Below are positions 43,837 through 52,065 of a stretch of DNA of 64,000 nucleotides, in pieces (position 1 is the first letter of the stretch; the number at the start of each line of letters is the position of its first letter). Source of the DNA: JBICHN01 sp043101845 (GTDB taxonomy: Bacteria > Planctomycetota > Phycisphaerae > Phycisphaerales > UBA5793); the NCBI GenBank assembly GCA_043101845.1, contig JBICHN010000011.1, forward strand, positions 434,001 to 498,000, in the 5' to 3' direction. Position numbers and translations under genes: made by a program. The notes beneath the pieces were generated by a model. It ran no database searches. It was given only the letters and a program-made list of their open reading frames with translations, and was not told the origin of the DNA.

Positions 43837-44721
43837 ATGGGCGCCGAGAAGCGATCAATGAGCGCATGGGGGTTTATTCTGTTCCCCCTGGCCATCATCA
43901 CCGTGTTCAATGCGCTGCCGACGATCTCGGGGATCGGTCTGAGCTTTTTCGAGTGGTCGGGGGGCGCCGAGCCGCGCTTCATCGGTCTGCGGAACTTCGT
44001 CGAAGGGTGGAACGACGCGACGCTTCGCCACGCGATGCGCAACACGCTCATCTTTGCGTTGGTCACGACTCCGCTTATCGTGGTTCTCGCGTTTCTCTTC
44101 GCGGTCGCCGTGAATGCGCCGTGGTTCATCGCACGCACGACGACGCGAACCATCTTCTTTCTCCCGACGATCGTGTCGATTGTGGCGATCGGATTCATCT
44201 GGCGCTGGGTGCTCGATCCCGGCGGCGGACTCCTCAATCACCTGCTCGTCGACCTCGGTGTGCCGAGGGACTCAATCCCCTCATGGCTCGGCGACAGCCC
44301 GGTCGGCCTCGCGACGATCATGGCGGTGTCCGTCTGGCGTCAACTCGGCTTTGCGCTGGTGCTTTATCTCGCAGCGCTGTCCGATGTCCCGCGATCGCTC
44401 TACGACGCGGGCGCCGTCGACGGCGCGAGCGCCTGGCAGACGATGTGGCGCATCACCTGGCCGAGCGTGCGCCCGATGACCTTCTTCCTGCTCATCACCG
44501 GCATGATCACGGCGCTCCAGGTCTTCGACATCGTCCTCATCATGATCGGTCGTGTGGAACAGGAGTGGACCGATGTCCTCAATCTGTACCTGTACCGCGA
44601 GTTCATGAGCAATCGACTCGGATACGCCGCGACGATTGGCGTCGTCGTGCTGGTTCTCACCCTGATCGTCACCGCCGGACAGGCGTGGTGGTGGCGGCGC
44701 TTCGAAGGCGCGGAAGCATGA
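43837..44721 (+). CDS. carbohydrate ABC transporter permease (MalF/UgpA type)
   Basis: Inner-membrane permease of a CUT1-type sugar importer, 294 residues with about six membrane segments. The coupling (EAA-like) loop reads LYDAGAVDGASAWQTMWRITWP near residue 190. AWGFILFPLAIITVFN begins the first helix and IRR-type periplasmic loops follow. GGGAG at 8 nt supports the ATG at 43837; the ATG at 43858 is an alternative. Its stop overlaps the second permease start by 4 nt. The substrate is unknown; a nearby GH2-like enzyme suggests a glycoside. Confidence 0.9.
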   Translation: MGAEKRSMSAWGFILFPLAIITVFNALPTISGIGLSFFEWSGGAEPRFIGLRNFVEGWNDATLRHAMRNTLIFALVTTPLIVVLAFLFAVAVNAPWFIARTTTRTIFFLPTIVSIVAIGFIWRWVLDPGGGLLNHLLVDLGVPRDSIPSWLGDSPVGLATIMAVSVWRQLGFALVLYLAALSDVPRSLYDAGAVDGASAWQTMWRITWPSVRPMTFFLLITGMITALQVFDIVLIMIGRVEQEWTDVLNLYLYREFMSNRLGYAATIGVVVLVLTLIVTAGQAWWWRRFEGAEA

Positions 44722-45593
44722 GGCGAGCCGAGCGCGAGACGATTCCGGGGTGGCGAAAGCCGTCGGCGGCGACGCGCCTCGCGGTGCACGCCGTCACCTG
44801 GCTCACCGCCCTCACGATGGTGCTTCCCTTCTGGTGGATGCTTTCGACCTCCCTGAAATCACCGGTCGAAGCGATCGCGATCGACCCAACGCTTCTCCCC
44901 GCGGGATGGCCGTGGGAATGGCGCTGGTCAAACTACGCGGAAGCCTGGCGATCCGCACGCCTCGGCGACTTCTACGCGAACAGCCTTATCGTCGCCGTGG
45001 TCGTCACTTCCTTGTCGGTTCTTCACAACGCGCTCGCCGGTTTCGCGTTCGCCAAGCTTCGGTTCGCCGGGCGCCGGACGATCTTCGTCGCGATCCTCTT
45101 CACGATGATGATGCCGTTTCAGGTCTACTTCATCTTCGCGTATCTGATCTGCGATCGACTCGGTTACATTGACAACTACCAGGCGCTCATCGTCCCGTTT
45201 CTCGCGACTGCGTTCGGCATCTTCTATATGCGGCAGGCGATTTCCACGCTTCCCGATGACCTCCTCGCCGCCGGCCGCCTCGACGGGTTCACCGACTTCG
45301 AACTCTTCTGGCACATCGCCCTTCCGTCGATTCGGCCGGCGGTGGGCGCCCTCGCGATCTTCACCTTCATGGGGAGTTGGAACTCGTTCTTCTGGCCGCT
45401 CATCGTGATCGACTCGAACGACATGTACACGCTTCCGCTCGCCGTGAATGCGCTGGCGAGCGGCCTGTATGTCGATTCGTGGCCCGTGCAGATGGCCGCC
45501 GCGAGCGCGATCACCGTACCGATCGTGATCGTCTTCCTTCTGTTCCAGCGCCGATTCGTCGAAGGGTTGACCCTGACCGGAATGAAGGGCTGA
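44718..45593 (+). CDS. carbohydrate ABC transporter permease (MalG/UgpE type)
   Basis: Second CUT1 permease, 291 residues with six membrane segments (first about 25-45). The EAA-like loop is LDGFTDFELFWHIALPSIRP (near residue 197), and the VTWLTALTMVLPFWWMLSTSLK start and NALAGFAFAKLRF segment are typical of MalG-like subunits. It pairs with the preceding permease to form the membrane channel. Coupled to both neighbours: ATGA with the first permease and TGATG with the binding protein. Confidence 0.92.
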   Translation: MRRAERETIPGWRKPSAATRLAVHAVTWLTALTMVLPFWWMLSTSLKSPVEAIAIDPTLLPAGWPWEWRWSNYAEAWRSARLGDFYANSLIVAVVVTSLSVLHNALAGFAFAKLRFAGRRTIFVAILFTMMMPFQVYFIFAYLICDRLGYIDNYQALIVPFLATAFGIFYMRQAISTLPDDLLAAGRLDGFTDFELFWHIALPSIRPAVGALAIFTFMGSWNSFFWPLIVIDSNDMYTLPLAVNALASGLYVDSWPVQMAAASAITVPIVIVFLLFQRRFVEGLTLTGMKG

Positions 45594-47011
45594 TGCGACG
45601 CAGTGTGTGGATCATCCTGGCGATCGTACTCGTGACGACGATCACGCTCATACCACCCGGCGCTGCGTTATCGAATCGGACGACGCTGCTCATGACCGTG
45701 TGGGGCATGCCCTTCGAGGACATGCTCTTCGAGGAGGGGTACGCGCGCGGCTTCGAAGCGGAGCATGCCGGAGCCATAGAGGTCGATTACGAGCGATTCG
45801 GCAGTGATCTCACCCAGAAGTACTACGCGTGGAATCTCCGCGGTGAGAGCGCGGATGTCATGCGTGTGCGCATTACGGATTACCACGCGCTCGTCGAGAA
45901 GGGGGTGCTCCTCCCGCTCAATGAGTTCATCAGGCATCCGAAGTACGGCCTGACCGACGACGAGATCGCCGACTACTTTCCGGCGATCTGGCGACAACTC
46001 GAGATCGATGAAACCTGGTACGCGTTACCGTCCGACAACGCTCAGTACGGCCTGTACTACAACAAACGAATCTTCGATGACTACAACGCGGCCCATCCGG
46101 AGACGCCGCTCGCCTACCCGGACGCGTCGTGGGGCTGGAACGACCTTGCCCGCGCCGCCGAATCGCTCACCCAACGGTCCGAAGACGGCACGATCGAGCA
46201 GTTCGGGATCGGCTTTGACCTCTGGGCCTGGCCATTTATGGCGTTTCTCCATCAGGCCGGCGGGCGGCTCTGGGATGACGCGGGCACGACGACGCTCATC
46301 GCGAGCGACGAAGGAGTCGCAGCGCTCGAGTTCCTGGTGAGTTTGATCCCAAGTGACGCGCCGATCCGGTCACCGGAGCTCGCCGACTCGGCCACGGGTC
46401 CGGCCACGCTCTTCGCGCTCGATCGCCAGGCGATGCTGCTCGATGGAAGCTGGCGGGCGCCGTCGCTCGAGAAGACGAATCCGGATCTCGAGTACGCGGT
46501 AGCGCCCCTCCCTATGGGCGAGGACCGCGCCGTCATCAGCGGTTCGGTGCTTTGGGCCGTCGGCGCCCACACCGAACACCCGCTCTGGGCGTGGCGGATG
46601 ATCAAGTGGATGACGAGTGAAGAGCAGTCGCTTCGTTACTGGGACACCCTCCGCGTGGCGCCGCCGGCTCGAGTGTCGGTCGTGCAGGGGCCCGGCTTTC
46701 GATCGACCTCCGGGCTCGTCGATGACGGTGGCCAGGTGCGCGTTCCTCCGATGCGGGCAGCGCAGTTCGCGGATCGAGCGGAATGGATCGTCTTCGGGAT
46801 GACGCCGAATCCCACGACTGATCGCGCGCCGGCCTTCGTGCCGGTCGGCGTCTACCAGGCCGATCTTGAAAGCAAGATCACCGGGGCGCTCGTCGCGGCG
46901 GTGCGTGGCGCCAAGTCGCCGCGCCGAGCCCTGGAAGACGCGGCGCGCGACATGCACGCGGTGATCGATCGGGATCGCGCGGCGAAGGGACTCCCTCCGG
47001 TCGATCGATGA
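45593..47011 (+). CDS. sugar ABC transporter substrate-binding protein
   Basis: 472 residues of the solute-binding family 1. A signal peptide or anchor (RRSVWIILAIVLVTTITLIPPG, residues 3-25) exports it. The mature part has LPSDNAQYGLYYNKRIFDDYNA, FGIGFDLWAWPFMAFLHQAGG and a C-terminal VGAHTEHPLWAWRMIKW, all typical of binding proteins for oligosaccharides. No lipobox Cys is seen. The start overlaps the permease stop by 1 nt. No ATPase gene follows: the next gene, 21 bp away, is the convergent GH2-like enzyme. A shared MsmK/UgpC-type ATPase must be encoded elsewhere. Confidence 0.9.
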   Translation: MRRSVWIILAIVLVTTITLIPPGAALSNRTTLLMTVWGMPFEDMLFEEGYARGFEAEHAGAIEVDYERFGSDLTQKYYAWNLRGESADVMRVRITDYHALVEKGVLLPLNEFIRHPKYGLTDDEIADYFPAIWRQLEIDETWYALPSDNAQYGLYYNKRIFDDYNAAHPETPLAYPDASWGWNDLARAAESLTQRSEDGTIEQFGIGFDLWAWPFMAFLHQAGGRLWDDAGTTTLIASDEGVAALEFLVSLIPSDAPIRSPELADSATGPATLFALDRQAMLLDGSWRAPSLEKTNPDLEYAVAPLPMGEDRAVISGSVLWAVGAHTEHPLWAWRMIKWMTSEEQSLRYWDTLRVAPPARVSVVQGPGFRSTSGLVDDGGQVRVPPMRAAQFADRAEWIVFGMTPNPTTDRAPAFVPVGVYQADLESKITGALVAAVRGAKSPRRALEDAARDMHAVIDRDRAAKGLPPVDR

Positions 47012-47032
47012 CCGACACCGGAACTCGCGGCG

Positions 47033-49768
47033 TTATGACTCGATGGCGAACGATCGAAGCCGGTCAACGGCGAGTCGGGCCGAACTCGTCGCGTCGTCGC
47101 GCCGGGCGAATTCGACCAGGCGGTGGAGTAGATACCGTCCGGCGGGCGCCTCGTGGTCAAGAACGCTTACGATGAGCAGCCCCGATTCGACACGCGTCAT
47201 GAAGAGTCGGTCCAGAAGTCGAACCCGACGCTGATCGTGGGTGTACGCGAGGCGAATGAGCGGTTCGACCGAATCGACGAGACCCAACTCTTCGACCCGG
47301 ATGACGCGAGCGTAATGGCGCGCGAGGTCGAGATTGAGCAGGTCGACGATCCACTCACTGTCTCCCGCGACGAGTGGCCCGGTCTCGACGACGAGCGGAC
47401 ACTGGCCGAAGAGCCATTCGTAACTCGAGCCGAGGCCGCCCCGAGTCTTTGAGGCGAAGAGAATGACCCGACCGCCGTCCGCGAGCCAATCGACGACGGA
47501 CGCGGTGAGTTTGTGCGTCAGGATGACCCGCGCCTCAGCCGGCGGCGCGCCTGACGCGCTCCAGGCCTTCGCCTGAGGCGCGAGTCGCTCCGGATCAGGC
47601 AGTCGCAGAGACCACGACTTCGCCGGAAGCCCGTAGCCGTGGCTGTAGCCTCGCTCGAGTTCGTCCGGTTCGGCGTCGGCGGCCTCGAATGGCCGATCCG
47701 CGACCCGCAAGACGCCGGTCCACGCCTCAGCGTCCGGTCGGTCATCCGGCATGACCCAGAGATCCCAGCGGTTCGGATCGAGACCGTCGGCTGCAACCTC
47801 AAGTGTGCATCGTGTCGGCGAATCGACGCCAGGCAATTGCACTCTGAGCGGCGCGTCGGACACGGCGCCGGGAGGACCGTCAATCCGGGTCTCGGTCGTC
47901 AACTCTTCGCCCTGCAACCGAATCGTCAGCGATTGGTCGATCGTGTTCGGCGAGAAGTTCGAACACCGGATCGTGCAGTCGATCGTTTCGCTTGAGGAGA
48001 ATGATCGACGGTGATCCGGCGTGACGAGGATGAGCGGGGCGTCGCCCAGCCAGCCACGCGTCTGCTCCGGTGAGAATCTCCACCGGTCGAGGTCATCCAT
48101 GAATCCGCAGACGCAACCCGGCACATCGCGCAGGTGATTCATCACGAGGCCGGCGTGGTTCGGATACGAGCGAAACCGCTCGATCTGAAATTGTCGGCCC
48201 AGGAGATGCGACCGGTCGGCCTGCCGGCGGAACCGCGCGACCGTGTCCTCGCCGTACTGAGCGATCCACTCGCGTTCGAGAGCGCGGCCATGTTCGAAGA
48301 ACGAAGGACGCCACCACGCGTTCGCGCCACCGTGTGATTCAATCGCCTCAAAGTCCGGCCAGGAGGTAAACAGTACCGACTCGCCCATTACGAACGGTTT
48401 GGGTTCGAGTTCGGCGAGCGCGGTCTGTACATCTTCAAGGTAGGTGATCCAGCGATCGTTGTTGTCGTAGGTGTGCTCGTCGTACAGGTCGGTGTGATCC
48501 GGGTTCTGCCAGGCGAAGAAGGCGGTCTGCACCTGAAGGAGCCGCTCGGGCAGCATCTCGTGGGCGGTCTTCCACCACCACTGTGCGAGCTGAGGGTGAA
48601 ACTCGGGGTGTTCGCAGGTCGCGCTCGCGATAATGACGGACGGATGAGCCCGGTCGCGGCGCATGAATTCACCGTACAGCCGCTGATACTCCGGCAGCAA
48701 TTCGTCGTTCATCGGCGCATGCCACACCGGGTGCTCCTGCCAGACGAGCATGCCCATCTCATCCGCGATCTCATAGAAGTATCGCGGCGCGTACCACATG
48801 CACATGCAGACGGTGTTGAACCCCATCGCGCGTAATCGGGCGAATTCGGATCGCAACTGTGCGGGCGGTGGCGCGGGCGCGATCCATCGAGGTTCGTGTC
48901 CCCAGTGCAGGACGCCGCGCAGATGGATCGGGCGGTCGTTCAGATAGATCCGTCGATCCTTCGTCCAGATTGTGCGAAATCCAAAGCGAAAACGGCGGGC
49001 GTCACTCACGCCCCCGTTCGCATGAATCTCGATCGACGCCGTGTAGAGGTGTGGCGAATCGGGCGACCATCGATGCGCATCCGGAATCGGAACGCTGACC
49101 TTGGCCTGGGGCGCCCCTCGGTCGATTCGCGCATCGCGCGCGCCGACGACCGCGTCGACGGCGTCCTTGATTCGAACGCGGAGTCGACCTTCGCACTCGG
49201 CGGGCCGGGCGAGTTCCACTATCGTCCGCGCCTCGTTCGTCGCCGGATCGCCGTGAATCCAGACACGGTTCGGTCGTGCATGAAGGGGGCCGCTGCCGAC
49301 GAGGCTGACGGGTCGCCAGAGTCCGCCATAGTGCAGACTCAGCATGTCATGGAAGCCCTTCGTGATGTGCCCGAGCGCCTCATCGACCCGTATGCACAGG
49401 TCGAGTTCGCCGTCCGTCCCGAGTGCGTCGGTGATCTCGAACTCAAACGGGACGAAGTCGCCGACATGGGAGCCCACCCGGGACTCGTTCACCCAGACTT
49501 CCACGCCGGTGGCGACCGCTTCGAATCGAAGGTGGGTGCGCGGCCACTTCCAGTCCTCGGGAAGACGGACCTTTCGTCGATACCAGCCGACATAGTGGTA
49601 GTCCGGACCGAAATCGGAGTCGCGCTGCCACGGGCCCGGCAAGGTCGTCGGACGCCACGGAGGCGTGCGAATCGGTTCACGCTCCCAATGCTCGGCGAGC
49701 CCGACATTCCCATGGTCGCGACGGATGAGCCATTCGCCGCGAAGATCGATCATCGGTCCGGTCGCCAT
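47033..49768 (-). CDS. glycoside hydrolase family 2-like protein (sugar-binding, Ig-like and TIM-barrel domains)
   Basis: 911 residues, no signal peptide. Domain order: N-terminal jelly roll (GWYRRKVRLP; FEAVATGVEVWVNE, residues 1-165), Ig-like domain (about 170-270), TIM barrel from about 275 (NDRPIHLRGVLHWGHEPRW), then a C-terminal extension. The acid/base site, usually N-E, reads SATCEHPEF (Cys385, Glu386), so the Asn is replaced. The nucleophile region is PFVMGES (Glu463). GH2 enzymes are beta-galactosidases, mannosidases or glucuronidases; the specificity here is open. Convergent with the ABC importer genes, it may act on the imported glycoside. Confidence 0.8.
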   Translation of the reverse strand: MATGPMIDLRGEWLIRRDHGNVGLAEHWEREPIRTPPWRPTTLPGPWQRDSDFGPDYHYVGWYRRKVRLPEDWKWPRTHLRFEAVATGVEVWVNESRVGSHVGDFVPFEFEITDALGTDGELDLCIRVDEALGHITKGFHDMLSLHYGGLWRPVSLVGSGPLHARPNRVWIHGDPATNEARTIVELARPAECEGRLRVRIKDAVDAVVGARDARIDRGAPQAKVSVPIPDAHRWSPDSPHLYTASIEIHANGGVSDARRFRFGFRTIWTKDRRIYLNDRPIHLRGVLHWGHEPRWIAPAPPPAQLRSEFARLRAMGFNTVCMCMWYAPRYFYEIADEMGMLVWQEHPVWHAPMNDELLPEYQRLYGEFMRRDRAHPSVIIASATCEHPEFHPQLAQWWWKTAHEMLPERLLQVQTAFFAWQNPDHTDLYDEHTYDNNDRWITYLEDVQTALAELEPKPFVMGESVLFTSWPDFEAIESHGGANAWWRPSFFEHGRALEREWIAQYGEDTVARFRRQADRSHLLGRQFQIERFRSYPNHAGLVMNHLRDVPGCVCGFMDDLDRWRFSPEQTRGWLGDAPLILVTPDHRRSFSSSETIDCTIRCSNFSPNTIDQSLTIRLQGEELTTETRIDGPPGAVSDAPLRVQLPGVDSPTRCTLEVAADGLDPNRWDLWVMPDDRPDAEAWTGVLRVADRPFEAADAEPDELERGYSHGYGLPAKSWSLRLPDPERLAPQAKAWSASGAPPAEARVILTHKLTASVVDWLADGGRVILFASKTRGGLGSSYEWLFGQCPLVVETGPLVAGDSEWIVDLLNLDLARHYARVIRVEELGLVDSVEPLIRLAYTHDQRRVRLLDRLFMTRVESGLLIVSVLDHEAPAGRYLLHRLVEFARRDDATSSARLAVDRLRSFAIES

Positions 49769-49834
49769 GGTCGTGCTCGAAGGGGTTCGGCTCGGAAACT
49801 GCGCGAGGGCGCGGTGGCGCTGGCGTGTCGAAGG

Positions 49835-50788
49835 TCAGATGCCCGACGCGTCCATTTCGTAGCCGTCGGCCTCGGGGTTCGTGCGCACCCGGAGTTCGAC
49901 CGACTTGGCGTGGACGATATGGCCCGGGGGAACGGACTTCGTGAGGAAGACCCCGCCGGCGATGACACAGTCGTCACCAATCACGGTGTCGCCTCCGAGC
50001 ACCGTCGCCGACGCGTACACGGTGACGCGATCGCCAAGCGTCGGATGTCGCTTCGCCCCGCGCACCGCGCGGCCGGTCTTGTCCCGGGGAATGCTCTTCG
50101 CGCCGAGCGTGACGCCCTGATAGACCTTGCACTGTCTGCCGATCTCGGTGGTTTCGCCAATGACGACGCCGGTTCCGTGGTCGATGAAGAACGAATCGCC
50201 GATCTGTGCCCCCGGATGAATGTCGATTCCGGTCTGCGAATGGGCGTACTCGCTCATGATGCGCGGCAGGAGGGGGACCTCGAGCCGATGCAGTTCATGG
50301 GCGAGCCGGTGGATCATGATCGCCTGCACGCCGGGGTAGCAGAAGATGATTTCGTCGAGGTGGCACGCAGCGGGGTCACCATCGAACGCGGCCTGTATGT
50401 CGAGTCCGAGCCGGCGCCGGACTTCTGGAAGTCGCGCAATGAACGCATCGGTAATCCGCCCCGCTTCGGCGTCGATGTCCGGACCGTCTTCGTCGTCCGC
50501 GCCACGGCAACTGTCCCAATATTGGATCGCCCGATGAACCTGGCGCCGGAGGTCCGACGCGAGCGAGGACGCCATCTGCTCGACATGCTCGGCGAGGTTG
50601 CGACGGTCGAGATTGCGCTCACCGAAGAAGCCGGGGAACACGATGGCGCGCATTTCGTCGGTCAGCCGCTGAATCTCCCGTTGGTCGGGCAGATGGCTGG
50701 CCGAAAGGTGTCTGGTGCGCTCATCGGAAAGGATTGAGGCGATGAGGGTATCGATGGACTTCTGGGACGGAGAAGTGGGGGGTGTCAT
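49835..50788 (-). CDS. cysE: serine O-acetyltransferase
   Basis: Acetylates serine with acetyl-CoA, the first step of cysteine synthesis; cytosolic. The 317 residues have a helical N-terminus (about 1-180), then the left-handed beta-helix with hexapeptide repeats. IDIHPGAQIGDSFFIDHGTGVVIGETTEIG carries the active-site Asp-His pair, and GAKRHPTLGDRVTVYASATVLGGDTVIGDDCVI is the final coil region. It is longer than E. coli CysE (273) in the N-terminal part, resembling SrpH/EpsC-like forms. The ATG at 50788 was chosen from the promoter; in-frame ATG at 50800 and a start at 50860 are also open. Confidence 0.92.
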   Translation of the reverse strand: MTPPTSPSQKSIDTLIASILSDERTRHLSASHLPDQREIQRLTDEMRAIVFPGFFGERNLDRRNLAEHVEQMASSLASDLRRQVHRAIQYWDSCRGADDEDGPDIDAEAGRITDAFIARLPEVRRRLGLDIQAAFDGDPAACHLDEIIFCYPGVQAIMIHRLAHELHRLEVPLLPRIMSEYAHSQTGIDIHPGAQIGDSFFIDHGTGVVIGETTEIGRQCKVYQGVTLGAKSIPRDKTGRAVRGAKRHPTLGDRVTVYASATVLGGDTVIGDDCVIAGGVFLTKSVPPGHIVHAKSVELRVRTNPEADGYEMDASGI

Positions 50789-50798
50789 GTCGGCCTGC

Positions 50799-50827
50799 AT
50801 CGTAACGGGTCGAACTGGACTGGTCAG
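50799..50827 (-). promoter_or_regulatory. candidate cysE promoter
   Basis: Minus strand CTGACC (50827-50822), exact 17-nt spacer, TACGAT (50804-50799), then 10 nt to the ATG at 50788. It lies downstream of the terminator at 50885-50912, so cysE appears to have its own transcription start. Confidence 0.45.
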
Positions 50828-50866
50828 CGACGGGTGCGAATCGAGGGGAGGGTGAGCCAATTCGCC

Positions 50867-51070
50867 TCACCCGGACCAAAAAGTCCAGAACCCGCTCGAC
50901 GGCGGGTTCTGGTGGAGCCACTCCGGACTCAGGATGGACGCGCGGCATGGATGCTCGAACCCCATCACGAGGTGGGCGCACTCTTCGGCGGTCCCGGTCT
51001 TCCACTCGTTGATGGCTTGACCATCGCCCCGACCGAGCGCTCCCTTGGGGTTGTGCATCGGTTCGAGCAT
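50867..51070 (-). CDS. small ORF or structured RNA gene ending in an intrinsic terminator
   Basis: A 67-codon frame starts MLEPMHNPKGALGRGDG and has about 82% G/C in third codon positions, close to its neighbours. No Shine-Dalgarno is visible; a TATTCT box lies at 51135-51130. The last codons run through the terminator hairpin at 50885-50912. The region also holds an 11-bp inverted repeat (50951-50961 with 51060-51070) that would close a long-range RNA stem. So it may be a short protein, a regulatory RNA, or both. The product is not recognised, with two Cys and several Trp near the end. Confidence 0.35.
   Translation of the reverse strand: MLEPMHNPKGALGRGDGQAINEWKTGTAEECAHLVMGFEHPCRASILSPEWLHQNPPSSGFWTFWSG
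50885..50912 (-). terminator. strong intrinsic terminator upstream of cysE
   Basis: Minus strand CCAGAACCCGC, 6-nt loop, GCGGGTTCTGG (perfect 11-bp stem), followed by ACTTTTTGG. It ends a transcript coming from the 50.9-51.1 kb region, not the cysE message. Confidence 0.8.
50951..51070 (-). repeat. inverted repeat closing a 120-nt region
   Basis: ATGCTCGAACC (50951-50961) is the exact reverse complement of GGTTCGAGCAT (51060-51070). Between the arms the minus strand offers smaller helices, such as GATGG-TCAAG-CCATC and CGAG-TGG with CCA-C-CTCG. This supports a folded RNA ending at the adjacent terminator. Confidence 0.45.
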
Positions 51071-51206
51071 GGATAGCCGCCGACGCCATCCCGCCGTAGC
51101 GGTAATGGTCCGGTGGTGTGTCCACGGCAAGAATACCTCATGCGCGGCCGGCCGTCCGCGCCGAATCGCCAACGGACGGCGGAAACCCCGGCGTCCGAAT
51201 CCGGCA

Positions 51207-51235
51207 TTGACACCCGGGTCCCGGGTTGCTACAAC
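51207..51235 (+). promoter_or_regulatory. promoter of the small lipoprotein gene
   Basis: TTGACA (51207-51212), exact 17-nt spacer, TACAAC (51230-51235), the best sigma-70-like match in the window. The predicted leader is about 40 nt. Confidence 0.6.
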
Positions 51236-51281
51236 CTCGCAATACGGCCCACCTGAATTCAGCCACCCACGAGAGAACAGC

Positions 51282-51593
51282 ATGCGCATCGCGAATTTCA
51301 ACAAGGGTCTCGCTCTCGCGCTCACGGCGGCGCTCGTCTGCGGGTGCGAGTCGATCGAATCCGACGATGACGAACTCGTCCATCTGCCAGAGGAAGCGCC
51401 GGAAGATGTGAGCCTGGGCTCGATCCTCGGCGACCTCACTCCGGAACTCATGACCATGAGCGAGCGGGAAGTCGATGTCGAGGTGGCGATCGCCCGGACC
51501 TGGGACACGAACTGGCGGAACTACTGGATGGACTGGGGCCGCCTCATGATGTTCGACCGCCCCTCGCGGCTCTCGCCGTATCCGATGCCGTAA
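51282..51593 (+). CDS. small predicted lipoprotein
   Basis: 103 residues. A signal peptide (MRIANFNKGLALALTAALVCGC) ends in a lipobox-like V-C-G-C, so lipidation at Cys22 is likely. An acidic stretch (ESIESDDDELVHLPEEAPEDV) follows. Two short helical regions then lead to an aromatic run (RTWDTNWRNYWMDWGRLMMF) and a short Pro-rich tail. I do not recognise the family. It has a strong promoter and a strong terminator of its own, so it is a single-gene unit, probably well expressed. A structural envelope role is possible but unproven. Confidence 0.75.
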   Translation: MRIANFNKGLALALTAALVCGCESIESDDDELVHLPEEAPEDVSLGSILGDLTPELMTMSEREVDVEVAIARTWDTNWRNYWMDWGRLMMFDRPSRLSPYPMP

Positions 51594-51638
51594 TTGACTG
51601 ACCGGCCGTAGTCACGGCCTGATCAAATCGATCGCAGA

Positions 51639-51679
51639 CCGGGCGTCGACCCTTTCGTCGGCGCCCGGCTTTTCTTTTT
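51639..51679 (+). terminator. intrinsic terminator of the small lipoprotein gene
   Basis: CCGGGCG with CGCCCGG, extended inward by TCGAC/GTCGG to a 12-bp stem with a 6-nt loop, then CTTTTCTTTTT. A weaker hairpin (GGCCGT/ACGGCC, 51604-51619) precedes it. Confidence 0.85.
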
Positions 51680-51810
51680 GCGTCGCGTTTCCGGCGTTGC
51701 TAACCGATTTCGCCAGCGTAAGTTGTCGTGATGCTGAAAAGATGGGTAGCTTTGTCAAAGTGGGGAAATTGGAACCCGGCCCACTCCCCGCCCTTTTTGA
51801 GAAAAAGCAC

Positions 51811-51839
51811 TTGCACCCCCTCCCTCGCTCGTTCATACT
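51811..51839 (+). promoter_or_regulatory. candidate distal promoter of the gene at 52066
   Basis: TTGCAC (51811-51816), 17-nt spacer, CATACT (51834-51839), in an A/T-rich stretch following a T- and A-run. Confidence 0.4.
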
Positions 51840-51944
51840 GCAGGGCGTCGGTTGGAGTTTCGAGGGAGAAGATGAGTTCCGCTCATCTTGGGCTGTTCAG
51901 CCTGTAGTGGAGTTGTGGAGCTCTCACTACCTTCTACAACACAA

Positions 51945-51973
51945 TTGAAGTGCTTATCGCTTCGTAGTTAAAG
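51945..51973 (+). promoter_or_regulatory. candidate proximal promoter of the gene at 52066
   Basis: TTGAAG (51945-51950), exact 17-nt spacer, TTAAAG (51968-51973), giving a leader of about 85 nt. AAGGA lies 7 nt before the ATG at 52066. Confidence 0.4.
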
Positions 51974-52065
51974 AATGGAACTGCAGCGAAGGGGGTCGTA
52001 TCTTCGGTGCGTGGCCGAAGCCTCATTCGCTTCAATTCATTCGGAGATCAGAGAAGGAATCGAAT

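Larger units (their letters stand above)
51680..52065 (+). other. intergenic region with promoters and a structured leader
   Basis: I see no convincing gene in these 386 bp, which are clearly less GC-rich than the surroundings. They hold two candidate promoters and, between them, three successive hairpins: AAGATGAG/CTCATCTT (51869-51889), GGCT/AGCC (51891-51902) and GTAGTG/CACTAC (51904-51930). Transcription from the first promoter would give a leader of about 220 nt for the gene at 52066. Confidence 0.5.

Noticed and set aside
48896..50737. 613-codon plus-strand frame across the GH2-like and cysE genes
   Set aside because: It spans two well-supported genes on the other strand and has no recognisable domain.
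51697..51948. 83-codon plus-strand frame in the lower-GC intergenic region
   Set aside because: No ribosome-binding site; codon use unlike other genes; it overlaps promoters and hairpins.
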